The notes under the pieces: generated by a model
Told to the model about the DNA's origin: nothing
Seen by the model: the letters and a program-made list of their open reading frames with translations, nothing else
The model's database searches: none
Position numbers and translations under genes: made by a program
Assembly: GCA_963745915.1 (NCBI GenBank)
Contig: CAVUZA010000002.1
Location: 2,418,001-2,482,000, forward strand
Direction: 5' to 3'
DNA length: 64,000 nucleotides
From: VRUE01 sp963745915
GTDB lineage: Bacteria > Actinomycetota > Thermoleophilia > Solirubrobacterales > 70-9
In this document: one piece after another, positions 7,953 to 16,238 of the stretch
Layout of the letters: every line of letters begins with the position of its first letter
Position numbering within the stretch: position 1 is the first letter of the stretch

Positions 7953-9101
7953 CTACTCGCCGGGCTTGCGCCGGTCGAGGTAGGCGTCGAGCAGGTCGGC
8001 GGCCTCCGCCTCCGACCCCGGCATCAGGTGGCCGTAGCGGTCCAGCGTGATCGAGATGTTGGCGTGACCCATGAAGTGCTGGAGGGCCTTCGGGTTGACT
8101 CCGGCGGCGATCATCAGCGAGGCGAAGGTGTGGCGGCACTCGTGAAGCGTAATGCGCTCAAGCGCGGCAGCCTTCCAGGCCCGGTCCGCGCGCTTGCTGA
8201 GCTTGCCCGGATCGAATGGGCTGGTGGGCGCGACGAAGCCGAACAGCCGGTCGCCGCCGCTGTAGCCGCACGTCGCGAACCGCTCCGTCAGAAAGCCGCG
8301 CAGCGCGCCGGAGATCGGCACCTTGCGACGACCCGCGTTGGACTTGAGCGGTATCTGTCCATCGCGGTACTCCCAGCCGAACTCGACGCGGATCACACCG
8401 CTGGCCAGGTCCACGTCTTCGGCCCGGAGCGCCTGCAACTCGCCCCGCCGCAGGCCCGCGTACATCGCGGTTGCCCAGATCGGTCGGTCGCCTGCCGGGA
8501 CGGCGGCGATCAGCGCCGCCGCTTCGGCGGGCGTCGCGTATCGCTCGCGCCGCCCTCGGACGGCGGGAAGTTGAAGCCCGTTGCACGGGTTCGCGGCCAG
8601 TTCTCCACGTGAGAGCGCCCGCCGGAACATCGCCCGCAACGGCAACAGCGTGACCTGGATCGTGGATGGGTTCAGGCCCGCTGCGAGCAGACCGTCTGCG
8701 AACTCCTGAAGGTCGGGCCTATGAAGCTCGGAGAGCCGCACCGAGCCGAACTCTGGAAGCACGCGCAGACGCATCGCCTGCTCGTAGGAGCGCAGCGCCG
8801 AGGGCTTGTAGGGATCGCCCGAGCGATTCGTCACAGCGCCAGCACGCGCGCCCTGGTGCCACGCCTCCCAGGCTTGCTCGACAGTGGTCGGCTTCGCCGC
8901 GCGCAGACCGCCCCGCGCCAGCGCCGTGAGCGCGTCCGCGCGCCATGCCTTCGCCTCCGCCTCGCGAGCGAAGGTGCGGCGAACCTTCTTGCCGTCGCGC
9001 TTGGAGAAGACCCACGCCTCGTATCCGGCCTTGCAGTTGCAGCGCCCGCCTTCGCGGGCGCTGCAACCTTCCGAGTGCCGCCTCCTGATGCCTTCGGCCA
9101 T
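7953..9101 (-). CDS. int: Tyrosine recombinase / integrase of IME1
   Basis: 382 residues. The N-terminus has a His/Cys cluster (RHSEGC...GGRCNCKAGYEAW) followed by an AP2-like arm-binding segment (SKRDGKKVRRTF). The SAM-like core-binding domain lies near residues 75-160. The catalytic domain carries Arg in MYAGLRRGELQAL, H-E-C-R in TLHECRHTFASLM, His in FMGHANI and the nucleophile Tyr in LDRYGHLMPG. ATG 9101 overlaps the XRE stop (TGATG), so integrase is translationally coupled to its repressor. It lies beside attL, as expected. It is a clear relative of the IME2 integrase. Confidence 0.95.
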   Translation of the reverse strand: MAEGIRRRHSEGCSAREGGRCNCKAGYEAWVFSKRDGKKVRRTFAREAEAKAWRADALTALARGGLRAAKPTTVEQAWEAWHQGARAGAVTNRSGDPYKPSALRSYEQAMRLRVLPEFGSVRLSELHRPDLQEFADGLLAAGLNPSTIQVTLLPLRAMFRRALSRGELAANPCNGLQLPAVRGRRERYATPAEAAALIAAVPAGDRPIWATAMYAGLRRGELQALRAEDVDLASGVIRVEFGWEYRDGQIPLKSNAGRRKVPISGALRGFLTERFATCGYSGGDRLFGFVAPTSPFDPGKLSKRADRAWKAAALERITLHECRHTFASLMIAAGVNPKALQHFMGHANISITLDRYGHLMPGSEAEAADLLDAYLDRRKPGE

Positions 9102-9403
9102 CAGGAGCCGCCTCTTGCGTCCTCCTGGCCGGACTCGCGGGGCGAGAACGATCCCGGCTGGAAGCTGCCCGGCGTCCACTCAAGGCCCGTCAGCAACGGG
9201 CACTCGAACTTCACGCCGAGCGCCGCACCGAGTTTCAGCATCGTGTCCATGCGCGGCAGTCGTTCGCCGCGCTCCAAGATGCCGATCTCGGTGCGGTGCA
9301 GGCTGGAGCGGTAGCCCATCTCTTCCTGACTGAGATCGGCCTGCTCGCGCAGGCGACGCAGGTTCTCGCCGAAGCGCTTGGCGACGACCGTCCTGTCGTC
9401 CAT
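9101..9403 (-). CDS. XRE-family HTH regulator of IME1
   Basis: 100 residues. An XRE/Cro helix-turn-helix spans about residues 10-65 (FGENLRRLREQADLSQEEMG, then LHRTEIGILERGERLPRMDT). After the domain comes LLTGLEWTPGSFQPGSFSP; a similar LAWEPGDYRPGAF is seen in the IME2 protein at 53946-54215. Its stop overlaps the integrase start. It is probably the repressor of integration and transfer genes; the role is inferred from family and position. Confidence 0.9.
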   Translation of the reverse strand: MDDRTVVAKRFGENLRRLREQADLSQEEMGYRSSLHRTEIGILERGERLPRMDTMLKLGAALGVKFECPLLTGLEWTPGSFQPGSFSPRESGQEDARGGS

Positions 9404-9405
9404 CG

Positions 9406-9699
9406 CTACTCCGCCAGTCGCCAGTAGTAAAGGGCCGCCCTGGTCGGCAGGATGAAGCCGCCGCAGCAATGCAGTAGGCCCGCTCCGACCAGCTGGCGGA
9501 TCGCCCGCTCTACGGCGTCCTCGCTGCCAAAGTCGGTCTCCCCCACGTTCATCGCGCGGGAGACCTCGGGGATCGTGAAGCGGTCGGGGTTGGCGTCGAG
9601 CAGGTATCCGAGGACGGCCCACTCGACCTTGCGGTCGGCATCTGCCGGGGTCGAAGGATCGGGGAGCAGACCGCGATCCATATGGTTGTCGCAGGACAT
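9406..9699 (-). CDS. Small winged-helix-like protein, IME1 control operon
   Basis: 97 residues, unknown family. The pattern VEWAVLGYLLDANP...FTIPEVSRAMNVG...DAVERAIRQLVGAGLLHC resembles a winged helix: helix, recognition helix, then a hairpin (GGFILPTRAALYYW). The ATG at 9699 is preceded by AAGGAGG, a strong ribosome site. The stop is 2 bp before the XRE start, so it heads a three-gene operon with xre and int. The counterpart position in IME2 (54212-54568) holds an unrelated 118-residue protein. Confidence 0.75.
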   Translation of the reverse strand: MSCDNHMDRGLLPDPSTPADADRKVEWAVLGYLLDANPDRFTIPEVSRAMNVGETDFGSEDAVERAIRQLVGAGLLHCCGGFILPTRAALYYWRLAE

Positions 9700-9725
9700 G
9701 GGGAGCTTCGCCTCCTTGTGTCTCA

Positions 9726-9769
9726 GGCTCCCGGTTGGCGTCCAACCGCCGCCGGGAGCCGCTTTTTTT
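9726..9769. promoter_or_regulatory. Leader hairpin upstream of the IME1 control operon
   Basis: GGCTCCCGG (9726-9734) pairs with CCGGGAGCC (9752-9760), with an inner TTGG/CCAA stem, and is followed on the plus strand by seven T (9763-9769). On the plus strand this is a textbook intrinsic terminator. On the minus strand it forms a hairpin just upstream of the ribosome site of the 9406-9699 gene. IME2 has a hairpin at the same place (54595-54630), so a regulatory role in both is likely. Confidence 0.6.
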
Positions 9770-9782
9770 CTTGTGCGGGCTT

Positions 9783-9812
9783 AGCCTAGCAGGGTGTAGG
9801 GCATTGGCCCAA
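9783..9812 (-). promoter_or_regulatory. Candidate promoter of the IME1 control operon
   Basis: On the minus strand TTGGGC (9807-9812) and TAGGCT (9783-9788) are spaced by 18 bp, a fair match to a -35/-10 pair. They lie about 85 bp before the ATG at 9699. The -35 box lies in a small dyad (GGGC-CAAT-GCCC), a possible XRE operator. By-eye assignment only. Confidence 0.35.
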
Positions 9813-9821
9813 CAGCTAGCG

Positions 9822-10046
9822 CTATTTCTCGTGGAGGATTTCCCGAACCCTGGTCGGGTGCAGTTCGGTCGCCTCGCCGATGTCACGCAGCGACAACCCG
9901 GCCCTCTGCGCCTTGGCGAAGCACTCCCGCCGTTTCCTTCTGGACTTGGCGCGCTGCTCGCGAAGCTGCACCTGTTCCCGCTCGAAGTCCGCCTGCGCGC
10001 GCTGCACGTCTTTCTGAGCTTTCTTCTGCGCGGCGGACTCTGCCAT
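9822..10046 (-). CDS. Small coiled-coil/HTH protein of IME1
   Basis: 74 residues. A charged helix (residues 1-48, many K/R/E/Q) is followed by a sigma-like helix-turn-helix (GLSLRDIGEATELHPTRVRE). IME2 encodes a clear homologue at 54684-54884 with the shared core AGLSLRDIG...LH.TRV..I. Both sit between the xis-like gene and the control operon. It probably binds DNA, perhaps as a relaxosome accessory or transcription factor; that function is inferred from position. Confidence 0.8.
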   Translation of the reverse strand: MAESAAQKKAQKDVQRAQADFEREQVQLREQRAKSRRKRRECFAKAQRAGLSLRDIGEATELHPTRVREILHEK

Positions 10047-10074
10047 CGCCGAGAGCCTAGAAGCTGCGCGGCAC

Positions 10075-10284
10075 TCATGTCGACCGTCCGAAGACTCGCT
10101 CCGCGTTCTCCGCCGTCCAGCGTTCAAGCTCGCTCACCGGGACGAGGCGCTTGCGCCCTCGGCGAACAAGCCGCAGCTCGGGTGCGACGTTCTCATCGAA
10201 GAAGTCCGGGCCGACGCCCAGCGCTGCCGCCGCCTCGGGCGGCGTGAGGGCGATGCGCGGGATCGAAGCGGAGAGCTTCTTCAT
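10075..10284 (-). CDS. Excisionase-like MerR-type HTH protein of IME1
   Basis: 69 residues: SIPRIALTPPEAAAALGVGPDFFDENV...LVRRGRKRLVPVSELERW. This is the compact HTH_17/excisionase fold (helix-turn-helix, then a beta wing with R-RGRKRLVPV). The IME2 protein at 54949-55161 is nearly identical in sequence. Its gene is divergent from the relaxase, across the 390-bp region with the candidate oriT. Likely roles are directionality factor for the integrase or regulator of mobF; both are inferred. Confidence 0.88.
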   Translation of the reverse strand: MKKLSASIPRIALTPPEAAAALGVGPDFFDENVAPELRLVRRGRKRLVPVSELERWTAENAERVFGRST

Positions 10285-10675
10285 CACCCTGGTTGTCCAT
10301 TGCGGCCGCACATTGCATCGGTTACGTCCGATCCGGCCCACGAACGCCCCGGCGTATCGACGTGCGCGGCGGCAACCAACGACCCACCGACGCCCCCACC
10401 AGGCAGCCAAGGCCAGAGCCAGCCATCCCAGCAAGGAGAGCCCAGCAAGGCCAGGGGGCAGCATCAGCAAGGAAGTCAGTCAGGGCAGCAACGAGGAAGC
10501 CCTGAGCCGCCGCCAGGACCCCACACCAACAGCCAACAGCACCACCCCTCACGCATTATCACCGGCCCGGTGAACTTCCAGGGGCGCTCGCGCCGCACGG
10601 CTGACGTACGCGGCGATGGCAACCGCCTCGCCGACCCCCGATGCATCCCGTCGCCGCGATGGACAGAGCAGGTAG
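10285..10675. other. Non-coding divergent region between xis-like gene and mobF of IME1
   Basis: About 390 bp with no convincing gene. The stretch 10380-10550 is unusually C/A-rich on the plus strand (repeated CAGC, CCAC and CAAC words), unlike neighbouring coding DNA. The motif shared with IME2 lies at its right end (10543-10563). This is where promoter(s) for the two divergent genes and the transfer origin would be expected. Confidence 0.5.
10543..10563. other. Candidate oriT/nic motif of IME1
   Basis: CACCCCTCACGCATTATCACC; 19 of 21 bases match CACCCCTCACGCGCTATCACC at 55298-55318 in IME2. The rest of the two intergenic regions is much less alike. Both copies lie upstream of the relaxase start (113 bp here, 49 bp in IME2). 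Conservation restricted to one motif between diverged siblings, next to mobF, suggests the nic region or a regulator site. Confidence 0.5.
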
Positions 10676-13600
10676 ATGCTCACCATCGGAAAGCTCGGAA
10701 TCGGCCAGGAGCGCTACTACATCGACAAGGTCGCCGAAGGCGCGGAGGACTACTACTGCGGCGAGGGCGAGCTGCCTGGCGAATGGATCGGCGACGCCGC
10801 CCGCGACCTCGGGCTTGAGGGCGAGGTCAGCCCGAAACAGCTCACGGCGATGCTCACCGGACGCAACCCGGCGAACGGCGAGCCGCTGCTCGGGATGAAC
10901 GGCGTCCGGGCCAAGGGCGGCGTCCCGGGCTTCGACCTCACCTTCTCGGCCCCCAAGTCGGTCTCCCTGCTCTGGGGGCTCGGCGGCCCCGTCGCCGCCC
11001 ACGAGGTCTCCGAGGCCCACGGCGAAGCCGTCCAGGCCGCCCTCTCCTACATGCAGCGAGAGGCGTGCTGGACGCGGCGCGGAGCGGGCGGCGCGGAGTT
11101 CGTCAAGGGCAGCGGCTACCTGGCGGCGGGCTACGTCCACCGCTCCTCGCGCAACGGCGATCCGCAGCTGCACACCCACGTCCTGATCGCCAACGCGACC
11201 ATGGGGCCGGACGGGCGCTGGACCCGCCTCTACCACCCCGGAATCTACGAGCACGCCAAAGCAGCCGGGTACGTCTATGAGGCTCATCTGCGCCACGAGC
11301 TTTCCCGCCGCCTCGGCGTCGAGTGGCAACAGGTCCGCAACGGGATCGCCGAGGTCGCGGGCTTCTCTGATGAGCACCTGCGCGCCTTCTCCACCCGCCG
11401 CGCCGAAATCCTCGCGGCGGCGGGGCCGGACGCCTCTGCCCGCTCGCTTCAGGTGGCGACGCTGGCGACGCGCAAGCCGAAGGAGGACATCTCGCGCGGG
11501 GAGCTGCTTGAGCGCTGGCGCGACAAAGCACAGGAGATCGGCCTTGACCGCGAGCGGATCGAGCGTGGCTTTGACCCGCAGGCTCGCTTCGAGCACAACG
11601 CCGCCGAGGCCCGCACGGTCTCTGTGGAGCAGGTAGACCGTGCGGTCACGGCGGCTGCCTCGCACTTCGACCGCCGGGGCGCGATCCAGGCCGTCGCCGA
11701 GTCGCTGCCGAGGGGAGCGCCGGGTGCGGAGGTCGAGCGCCTGGCCGACGCCTTCCTCGCCTCCCCCGACGTGATCCAGATCGGCGAGAGTCGCAAAGGC
11801 CCCACCTACACGACGCGGCGCATCTGGAACCTCGAGCGCGAGGCGCTTGCTGCGGTCGAGCGGATGAAGGCCCGGGGACCGGCCCCGGCCGGGGAGCTGG
11901 TCGCCGCGCGCGTGATCGCCGCCCGACCGACACTGAAGGGCGATCAGCGTGAGATGGTCCGCCGCCTGCTCGCAGGCCCCGAGGGAGTCGCGGTCGTGAT
12001 CGGCGAGGCGGGCACCGGCAAGACCTTCGCCCTCGTCGCCGCAGCGGAGGGCTGGGCGCAGGCGGGGATCGAGCTGACGGCCGCAGCGCCGACCTGGCGG
12101 GCGGCGAACGTGATGCGCTCCGACGGCCTGCCCGCCACCAGCGTCGCCAGCCTGCTCGTCCGGCTCGATCGCGCCGAGCAGGGCGACGGCGACGGGCTGC
12201 CGTACGGATCGGTGCTCTTGGTCGACGAGGCCGGAATGGTGGACTCGGCGACGCTGGCGCGGCTGATCGAGCACGCCGAGCGGGCCGAGGCCAAGCTCGT
12301 CCTGGTCGGCGATCCCGAGCAGCTCGGCGAGATCGAGGCGGGCGGGCTGTTCCGGGCGGTCGCCGACCGCAGCGAGCCGATCCGCCTCGATGAGGTGATC
12401 CGCCACGAGCACGAGCTTGACCGCGTCGCGGCGAAGCGCATCCGCGAAGGAGAGGGCGGCGAGGCGCTTGGGCTCTATGAGTCCGGCGAGCGGGTCACGG
12501 TCGCCCCGAACGCCGACGCCCGCCGCGAGGCGATGGTCGCCGACTGGCACAAGGCGTATGAGCGCGGCGAGGACGCCGTGATGATCGCGAAGCGCAACAT
12601 CGAGGTCGCGAGGCTGAACGCGATGGCGCGCGAAGTGCGCACGGAGGCCGGGCAGCTCGGCGCGCAGGAGATCGAGGTCGGCGGAGCGCGTTTCGCCGCC
12701 GGCGATCAGGTAATCACCCGCGTCAACGACCAGGCCGCCGCCATCTACAACCGCGAGCGCTGGCACGTAGTCGAGGTCGATTCCGCCAGTGGCAGCGCCG
12801 TCTTCCAGGGCATCGACCAACCGCGCACGGTCGAGGTCGGAGCCGACTACCTCGCGCGCACCAACCCGCACTCAGAAGCGCCCGCGCTCGAACACGCCTA
12901 CGCGGTGACGACCTACTCGGCGCAGGGCTCGACCTTCGACCGCGCCTACGTGATGGCAGACCCCTCGATGGACAAGCAGGAGCTCTACGTCGCCGCCTCG
13001 CGCACCCGCGAGGAAACCCGCCTCTACGCGACGCCGGAGATCCAGGCTGCGCGCGAGGAGATCGCGCCCGAGTCCCCGTATCTGCGCGAGGGCATCCCGC
13101 ACATCGCAGAAGCCTCAGAGCGCGACCGCGCGCAGCTCGCCGCGCACGAGGTGGCGCTGCGCGAGCGCTTCCAGGGGATGCCCGACGCAGACCTGCGCGC
13201 CCGCCGTGAGGAGCTGGCGCACGCCGCCTACGCGGAGTCCAGGGTGGCGAACCCGCGCGGGCGACTCGAAAAGGCGATCGAGGAGATGCGCGAGGTGCGC
13301 ACCCGCCAAGAAGCCGAACAGAGAACCGAGAAGGTCCTGCACCCCGAGGGCAGCGAGGAGCTGAGCAGGATCGAAGTCAACCAGCGAATCCTCACCAGCC
13401 AGCTCACGCGCAGCGAGGCCGAGCTGGCCCAGATGCCCGAGGTCGGCGACTCCGCCCGCCGCGAGCTGGCGGTCGTAGAGGGCGTCTTGGCCGAGCGGCG
13501 CGAGATGGCGATCCTCGCCGCCCGGCTCGACCCGCCCGCCTACGTCAGGAACGAGCTCGGCGAGCGACCGCGCGATCCGGCGAAGCAGAAGACCTGGGAT

Positions 13601-13810
13601 CGCGGCGTCGCCCAGATCGAGCGCTACCGCCACGAGCACGGGGTCAAGGACCCGAACAAGCCGTTCGGCCGGGAGGCGAAACGAGGAGCCGAGCGAGCCC
13701 GCCAGGAGGCGGCGCTGCGGCGGCTCCAGCGGATGCAGAAGGCGCTCGGCCTCGGCCAGCACGCGGCGAGGGCGCGCGATCTCGGCCGGGGCTTGAGCAT
13801 CGGGCGGTAG
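10676..13810 (+). CDS. MobF-family conjugative relaxase with RecD-like helicase (TrwC/TraI type), IME1
   Basis: 1044 residues. The relaxase domain occupies about 1-300. The N-terminus has paired tyrosines (Y14-Y15 and Y26-Y27), and the metal-binding histidines lie near residue 165 (GDPQLHTHVLIANA). The helicase follows: Walker A GEAGTGKT near 443, Walker B LLVDEAGMVDS, LVGDPEQLGEIEAGG, and a RecD-like end (VTTYSAQGSTFDRAYV, then YVAASRTREETRLYAT). The last ~200 residues are a charged helical tail. The protein should nick oriT, stay covalently bound to the strand and unwind it for export through a helper's secretion system. It is a close relative of the IME2 protein at 55367. Confidence 0.95.
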   Translation: MLTIGKLGIGQERYYIDKVAEGAEDYYCGEGELPGEWIGDAARDLGLEGEVSPKQLTAMLTGRNPANGEPLLGMNGVRAKGGVPGFDLTFSAPKSVSLLWGLGGPVAAHEVSEAHGEAVQAALSYMQREACWTRRGAGGAEFVKGSGYLAAGYVHRSSRNGDPQLHTHVLIANATMGPDGRWTRLYHPGIYEHAKAAGYVYEAHLRHELSRRLGVEWQQVRNGIAEVAGFSDEHLRAFSTRRAEILAAAGPDASARSLQVATLATRKPKEDISRGELLERWRDKAQEIGLDRERIERGFDPQARFEHNAAEARTVSVEQVDRAVTAAASHFDRRGAIQAVAESLPRGAPGAEVERLADAFLASPDVIQIGESRKGPTYTTRRIWNLEREALAAVERMKARGPAPAGELVAARVIAARPTLKGDQREMVRRLLAGPEGVAVVIGEAGTGKTFALVAAAEGWAQAGIELTAAAPTWRAANVMRSDGLPATSVASLLVRLDRAEQGDGDGLPYGSVLLVDEAGMVDSATLARLIEHAERAEAKLVLVGDPEQLGEIEAGGLFRAVADRSEPIRLDEVIRHEHELDRVAAKRIREGEGGEALGLYESGERVTVAPNADARREAMVADWHKAYERGEDAVMIAKRNIEVARLNAMAREVRTEAGQLGAQEIEVGGARFAAGDQVITRVNDQAAAIYNRERWHVVEVDSASGSAVFQGIDQPRTVEVGADYLARTNPHSEAPALEHAYAVTTYSAQGSTFDRAYVMADPSMDKQELYVAASRTREETRLYATPEIQAAREEIAPESPYLREGIPHIAEASERDRAQLAAHEVALRERFQGMPDADLRARREELAHAAYAESRVANPRGRLEKAIEEMREVRTRQEAEQRTEKVLHPEGSEELSRIEVNQRILTSQLTRSEAELAQMPEVGDSARRELAVVEGVLAERREMAILAARLDPPAYVRNELGERPRDPAKQKTWDRGVAQIERYRHEHGVKDPNKPFGREAKRGAERARQEAALRRLQRMQKALGLGQHAARARDLGRGLSIGR

Positions 13811-13824
13811 GCAAATCGGCACGC

Positions 13825-13939
13825 CCCCGACCCACCGCCGATTGTGGCACCGCGAGGGCGGAGGTCAACCCCCTCCGGGGTCGGGCGCAAGCGCCCTTGA
13901 CCTCCGCCCTCGCGGTGCGGTTTGGCGGGTGGGCCGGGG
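13825..13939. repeat. Multi-branched palindrome downstream of mobF, IME1
   Basis: Nested pairing: the outer stem 13825-13839 / 13924-13939 is imperfect. The middle stem 13847-13868 / 13897-13918 is 22 bp and perfect. Two small hairpins sit inside it (CCCC-CTC-CGGGG and GGGCGC-AA-GCGCCC). The same architecture occurs after mobF in IME2 (58505-58621). There the segment CCGCCGATTGTGGCACCG is identical, but the middle stem has a different sequence that still largely pairs. It could be a transfer or replication origin, a structured RNA or an elaborate terminator. Confidence 0.8.
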
Positions 13940-13953
13940 TCGGAACCTTCGCG

Positions 13954-14253
13954 CTAACGCTCGGCTACTGGAGCGGCCCTGAATGGCTTGTCAGGGTAGA
14001 GCCGCATGATGCTTTCGAGATGCCGTTCCATCGCCGTTCTAGACATGTCAGACATTTCCCACTGGTGGCCCTCATCCTTATCCGCCTGTCTGACCCCCAA
14101 CGCCTGAACCGCAGCGCCTCCGTGATCCTGAAATGCCCTTTCGACCAGCTGGTTGAACCTCGATGCGTACTTCCAAGGAATGCAGTGGTCGGGGCGATAG
14201 TCCCTCAGATACAAGAGCAGGCCACCTATGCGGGTCGGCATGTGTTCGTTCAT
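13954..14253 (-). CDS. Hypothetical protein, IME1 cargo
   Basis: 99 residues from ATG 14253 (MNEHMPTRIGGLLLYLRD). It is rich in charged residues, with DADKDEG-like and MERHLESIMRLYPDKPF helices. No motif is recognised. The reading frame continues upstream without a stop to 14433, but that part looks like arginine/serine filler, so I take the shorter start. It is divergent from the next gene (14393). Codon use is less GC-biased than the core genes, in keeping with cargo DNA. Confidence 0.5.
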   Translation of the reverse strand: MNEHMPTRIGGLLLYLRDYRPDHCIPWKYASRFNQLVERAFQDHGGAAVQALGVRQADKDEGHQWEMSDMSRTAMERHLESIMRLYPDKPFRAAPVAER

Positions 14254-14392
14254 AGAGCAACAGGGGATATCACAGCTTGAAGACGACTTGAAGGCCAATC
14301 GTCCTGGTTCGCCGAGGGACGACAAAAACTCTCGGCGCGCTTCAGACCTGCTCCTGGCATCACGGTACAAAGTGAGGGGATAGGATCGCGGG

Positions 14393-15136
14393 ATGCCGCA
14401 GGAGATAGGACCCGCGCTTCGTCGGATGCTCACGCCGGTTTCCTCGGCGCTCGGTTTCGAGAACTACGACCTTGAGGCTCTGGAACCAAGCGGCGGTGAG
14501 CGGTCTCAGGTCTTCCACCTGGTCCAGTGCGGAGCATGGCTCTTGGCGGACATGCGCAACCCGGAGTGCTTCCCAGGCGTGTCGAGGAAAGCCCGTAGAC
14601 GCGGCGCGAAGTACGTAGACCGAAATCTCGGAACCGAGGCTGGTGCCGCCGCGGCAATCTTTCTGTCGCGGGCATTCGCTGCGTACATGGAGGAGGTGAT
14701 GGCGAGGTCAGGACATCCAGACCAGGCCGAGTTCCATCGCGACGCTGCGATGCTTGAGCATAAATACTTGCCGCTCCCCGACGAACTCTTGGCCGAGATA
14801 GATCAGGCGAAGGCCGAGTTTCGCCGCCTCGACACGAGAGAGGCGCCGGTGATGCCCGCAAATGGGTTCCACATGGCATTGCTCGATCCGGAGAACGGCG
14901 CTTCTGATGACCCCGAGTTGATCGAGGTTCAACTCCGGTTCGCAAATAAGTACTTCCGATTTGAAACAGAGAGGACCGCCCTCCGTGTAGCCCTGAAACC
15001 CCGCCAATTCGCGAAGCTTGAGGATGAACTCCTTGGCTCGTTTAGCTTGAACCATGAGAGCCTGGAGTGGGACCTCGTCAGTTTGGGCAACTGGACCGAA
15101 ACAGCGGAGAAATGGCGCGAAGCACTGCTTCTTTGA
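14393..15136 (+). CDS. Hypothetical protein, IME1 cargo
   Basis: 247 residues, soluble. The sequence begins MPQEIGPALRRMLTPVSSALGF, then a beta-rich segment (SQVFHLVQCGAWLLADMRN), a helical centre (AAIFLSRAFAAYMEEVMA) and an acidic C-terminal half ending NWTETAEKWREALLL. No catalytic motif is evident. A purine-rich GGATAGGATCG stretch lies upstream of the ATG. GC content is lower than in the relaxase gene, which marks it as separately acquired cargo. I do not recognise the family. Confidence 0.65.
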   Translation: MPQEIGPALRRMLTPVSSALGFENYDLEALEPSGGERSQVFHLVQCGAWLLADMRNPECFPGVSRKARRRGAKYVDRNLGTEAGAAAAIFLSRAFAAYMEEVMARSGHPDQAEFHRDAAMLEHKYLPLPDELLAEIDQAKAEFRRLDTREAPVMPANGFHMALLDPENGASDDPELIEVQLRFANKYFRFETERTALRVALKPRQFAKLEDELLGSFSLNHESLEWDLVSLGNWTETAEKWREALLL

Positions 15137-15179
15137 TCCGTGCCATATGAGATGGTGGCGAAGCCGCGCGGACGTTTAG

Positions 15180-15737
15180 CTAGGCCCGCCTGGCGAGCAA
15201 TTCGTTCAGCGGCTCAAGTGAGACGATTCCTGCGCCACGGCTTCTGGCGAGTTCGCCGACCTTGTCAGCCGGAGGGATGTGGGCGTCAGGAGACTTCTCT
15301 CGTCGGAGCCATGCCCTGGTCCAGTCCTCAACATCTTCGGCCGCGCGAACGACCGCATAGTCCGGATTCTCCCGATCGGCGACAAGGTAGGCCAGGAAGA
15401 TCACCGACTGGCCAGAGCGAGCGCGGGCCGCAAGATCGTCGTCGCTCACCAGAAGGGACGGCGTTAGCACGTGGTCATTCCACGCGGTGTGGAGTGCCCC
15501 GCTCTGCACGACCTCGGGATCGTCCTGCCGCATCTTCTTGATGCCCTCGGCCCCTTGGAGGACCCTCAGCGCAGCCTCGCGCTCGTCCTTCCAGGCCAGT
15601 GCCTCCAGGGTCCGCTCATGGTCTTCCCGCGCACGCGACTTCGCGGCGTAGTGGGCGATCGGGGCACCAACCGCAACGCCAACCAACGTCGGCAGACCGA
15701 GTTCCCGCACCACATCGATGAAGGTCGCGAGGACCAC
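15180..15737 (-). CDS. Membrane-anchored hypothetical protein, IME1 cargo
   Basis: 185 residues from GTG 15737. One N-terminal hydrophobic helix (residues 2-30, FIDVVRELGLPTLVGVAVG) is followed by a basic/acidic helical region (AAKSRAREDHERTLEALAWK) and a soluble domain. The layout, a TM anchor plus cytosolic domain, resembles small membrane effectors or immunity proteins on mobile islands, but no family motif is visible. It is convergent with the 14393 gene. Confidence 0.6.
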   Translation of the reverse strand: MVLATFIDVVRELGLPTLVGVAVGAPIAHYAAKSRAREDHERTLEALAWKDEREAALRVLQGAEGIKKMRQDDPEVVQSGALHTAWNDHVLTPSLLVSDDDLAARARSGQSVIFLAYLVADRENPDYAVVRAAEDVEDWTRAWLRREKSPDAHIPPADKVGELARSRGAGIVSLEPLNELLARRA

Positions 15738-15852
15738 GTCGCCAGCTTAGGAGACACGGCGGCTGTCCTATGCGGCGGTGGGCGGCCGATCTGTCAGAGG
15801 CACTGTTTCGACGTGCACCGGACCATTCTGCTCGCCCTCGTCGTTTGATCTA

Positions 15853-16236
15853 TCACGGCTGCCTATTGAGCCGCCGGTCAGCGACCTCGTAGACGGTCTC
15901 GGCGTGCGAGTCGGGCGGATGATGCCGGACGCCGAAGGCGAAGGCGCGCAGGGCCAGCGGACGATTCGGGTGCTTCACGGCGACGAAGACCGCACCGAAG
16001 CGGCCATCCGGCCAGGGGATGTACGTCTTGACGCAGCCGCCGAGCATGGTTCCGTCCCGCCCCTCGTCGTGGCACGCCTTGAGCCGCGACTGCGGGAGGC
16101 CGCCTTGGCGTCGTAGCTCCTTGCGGAAGGCGTCCAGCGCTTCCTCTGCGCCCTCGGACAGGCGCTCAAGGTCCTCGGCGATGGCGTCCTCGTCGAAGCC
16201 GACCGGAAAGACCGGCTCCGGCTTGGCCTGCTCCAC
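15853..16236 (-). CDS. Possible toxin of a type II toxin-antitoxin pair, IME1 cargo
   Basis: 127 residues from GTG 16236. The sequence shows GCVKTYIPWPDGRFGAVFVAV and LRAFAFGVRHHPPDSHAETVYEVADRRL. The order (helical N-terminus, then beta strands with basic residues) is compatible with a RelE/ParE-like fold, but key residues cannot be assigned. It starts 2 bp after the stop of a 66-residue acidic protein, the usual antitoxin-toxin arrangement. Function is inferred from context. Confidence 0.5.
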   Translation of the reverse strand: MEQAKPEPVFPVGFDEDAIAEDLERLSEGAEEALDAFRKELRRQGGLPQSRLKACHDEGRDGTMLGGCVKTYIPWPDGRFGAVFVAVKHPNRPLALRAFAFGVRHHPPDSHAETVYEVADRRLNRQP

Positions 16237-16238
16237 GA

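Noticed and set aside
10559..12871. Long minus-strand frame (770 codons) opposite the IME1 relaxase
   Set aside because: Shadow of mobF; no motifs, and the plus strand contains relaxase and helicase signatures.
10676..13810. RecD-type repair helicase
   Set aside because: The N-terminal 300 residues carry the MobF relaxase histidines and paired tyrosines.
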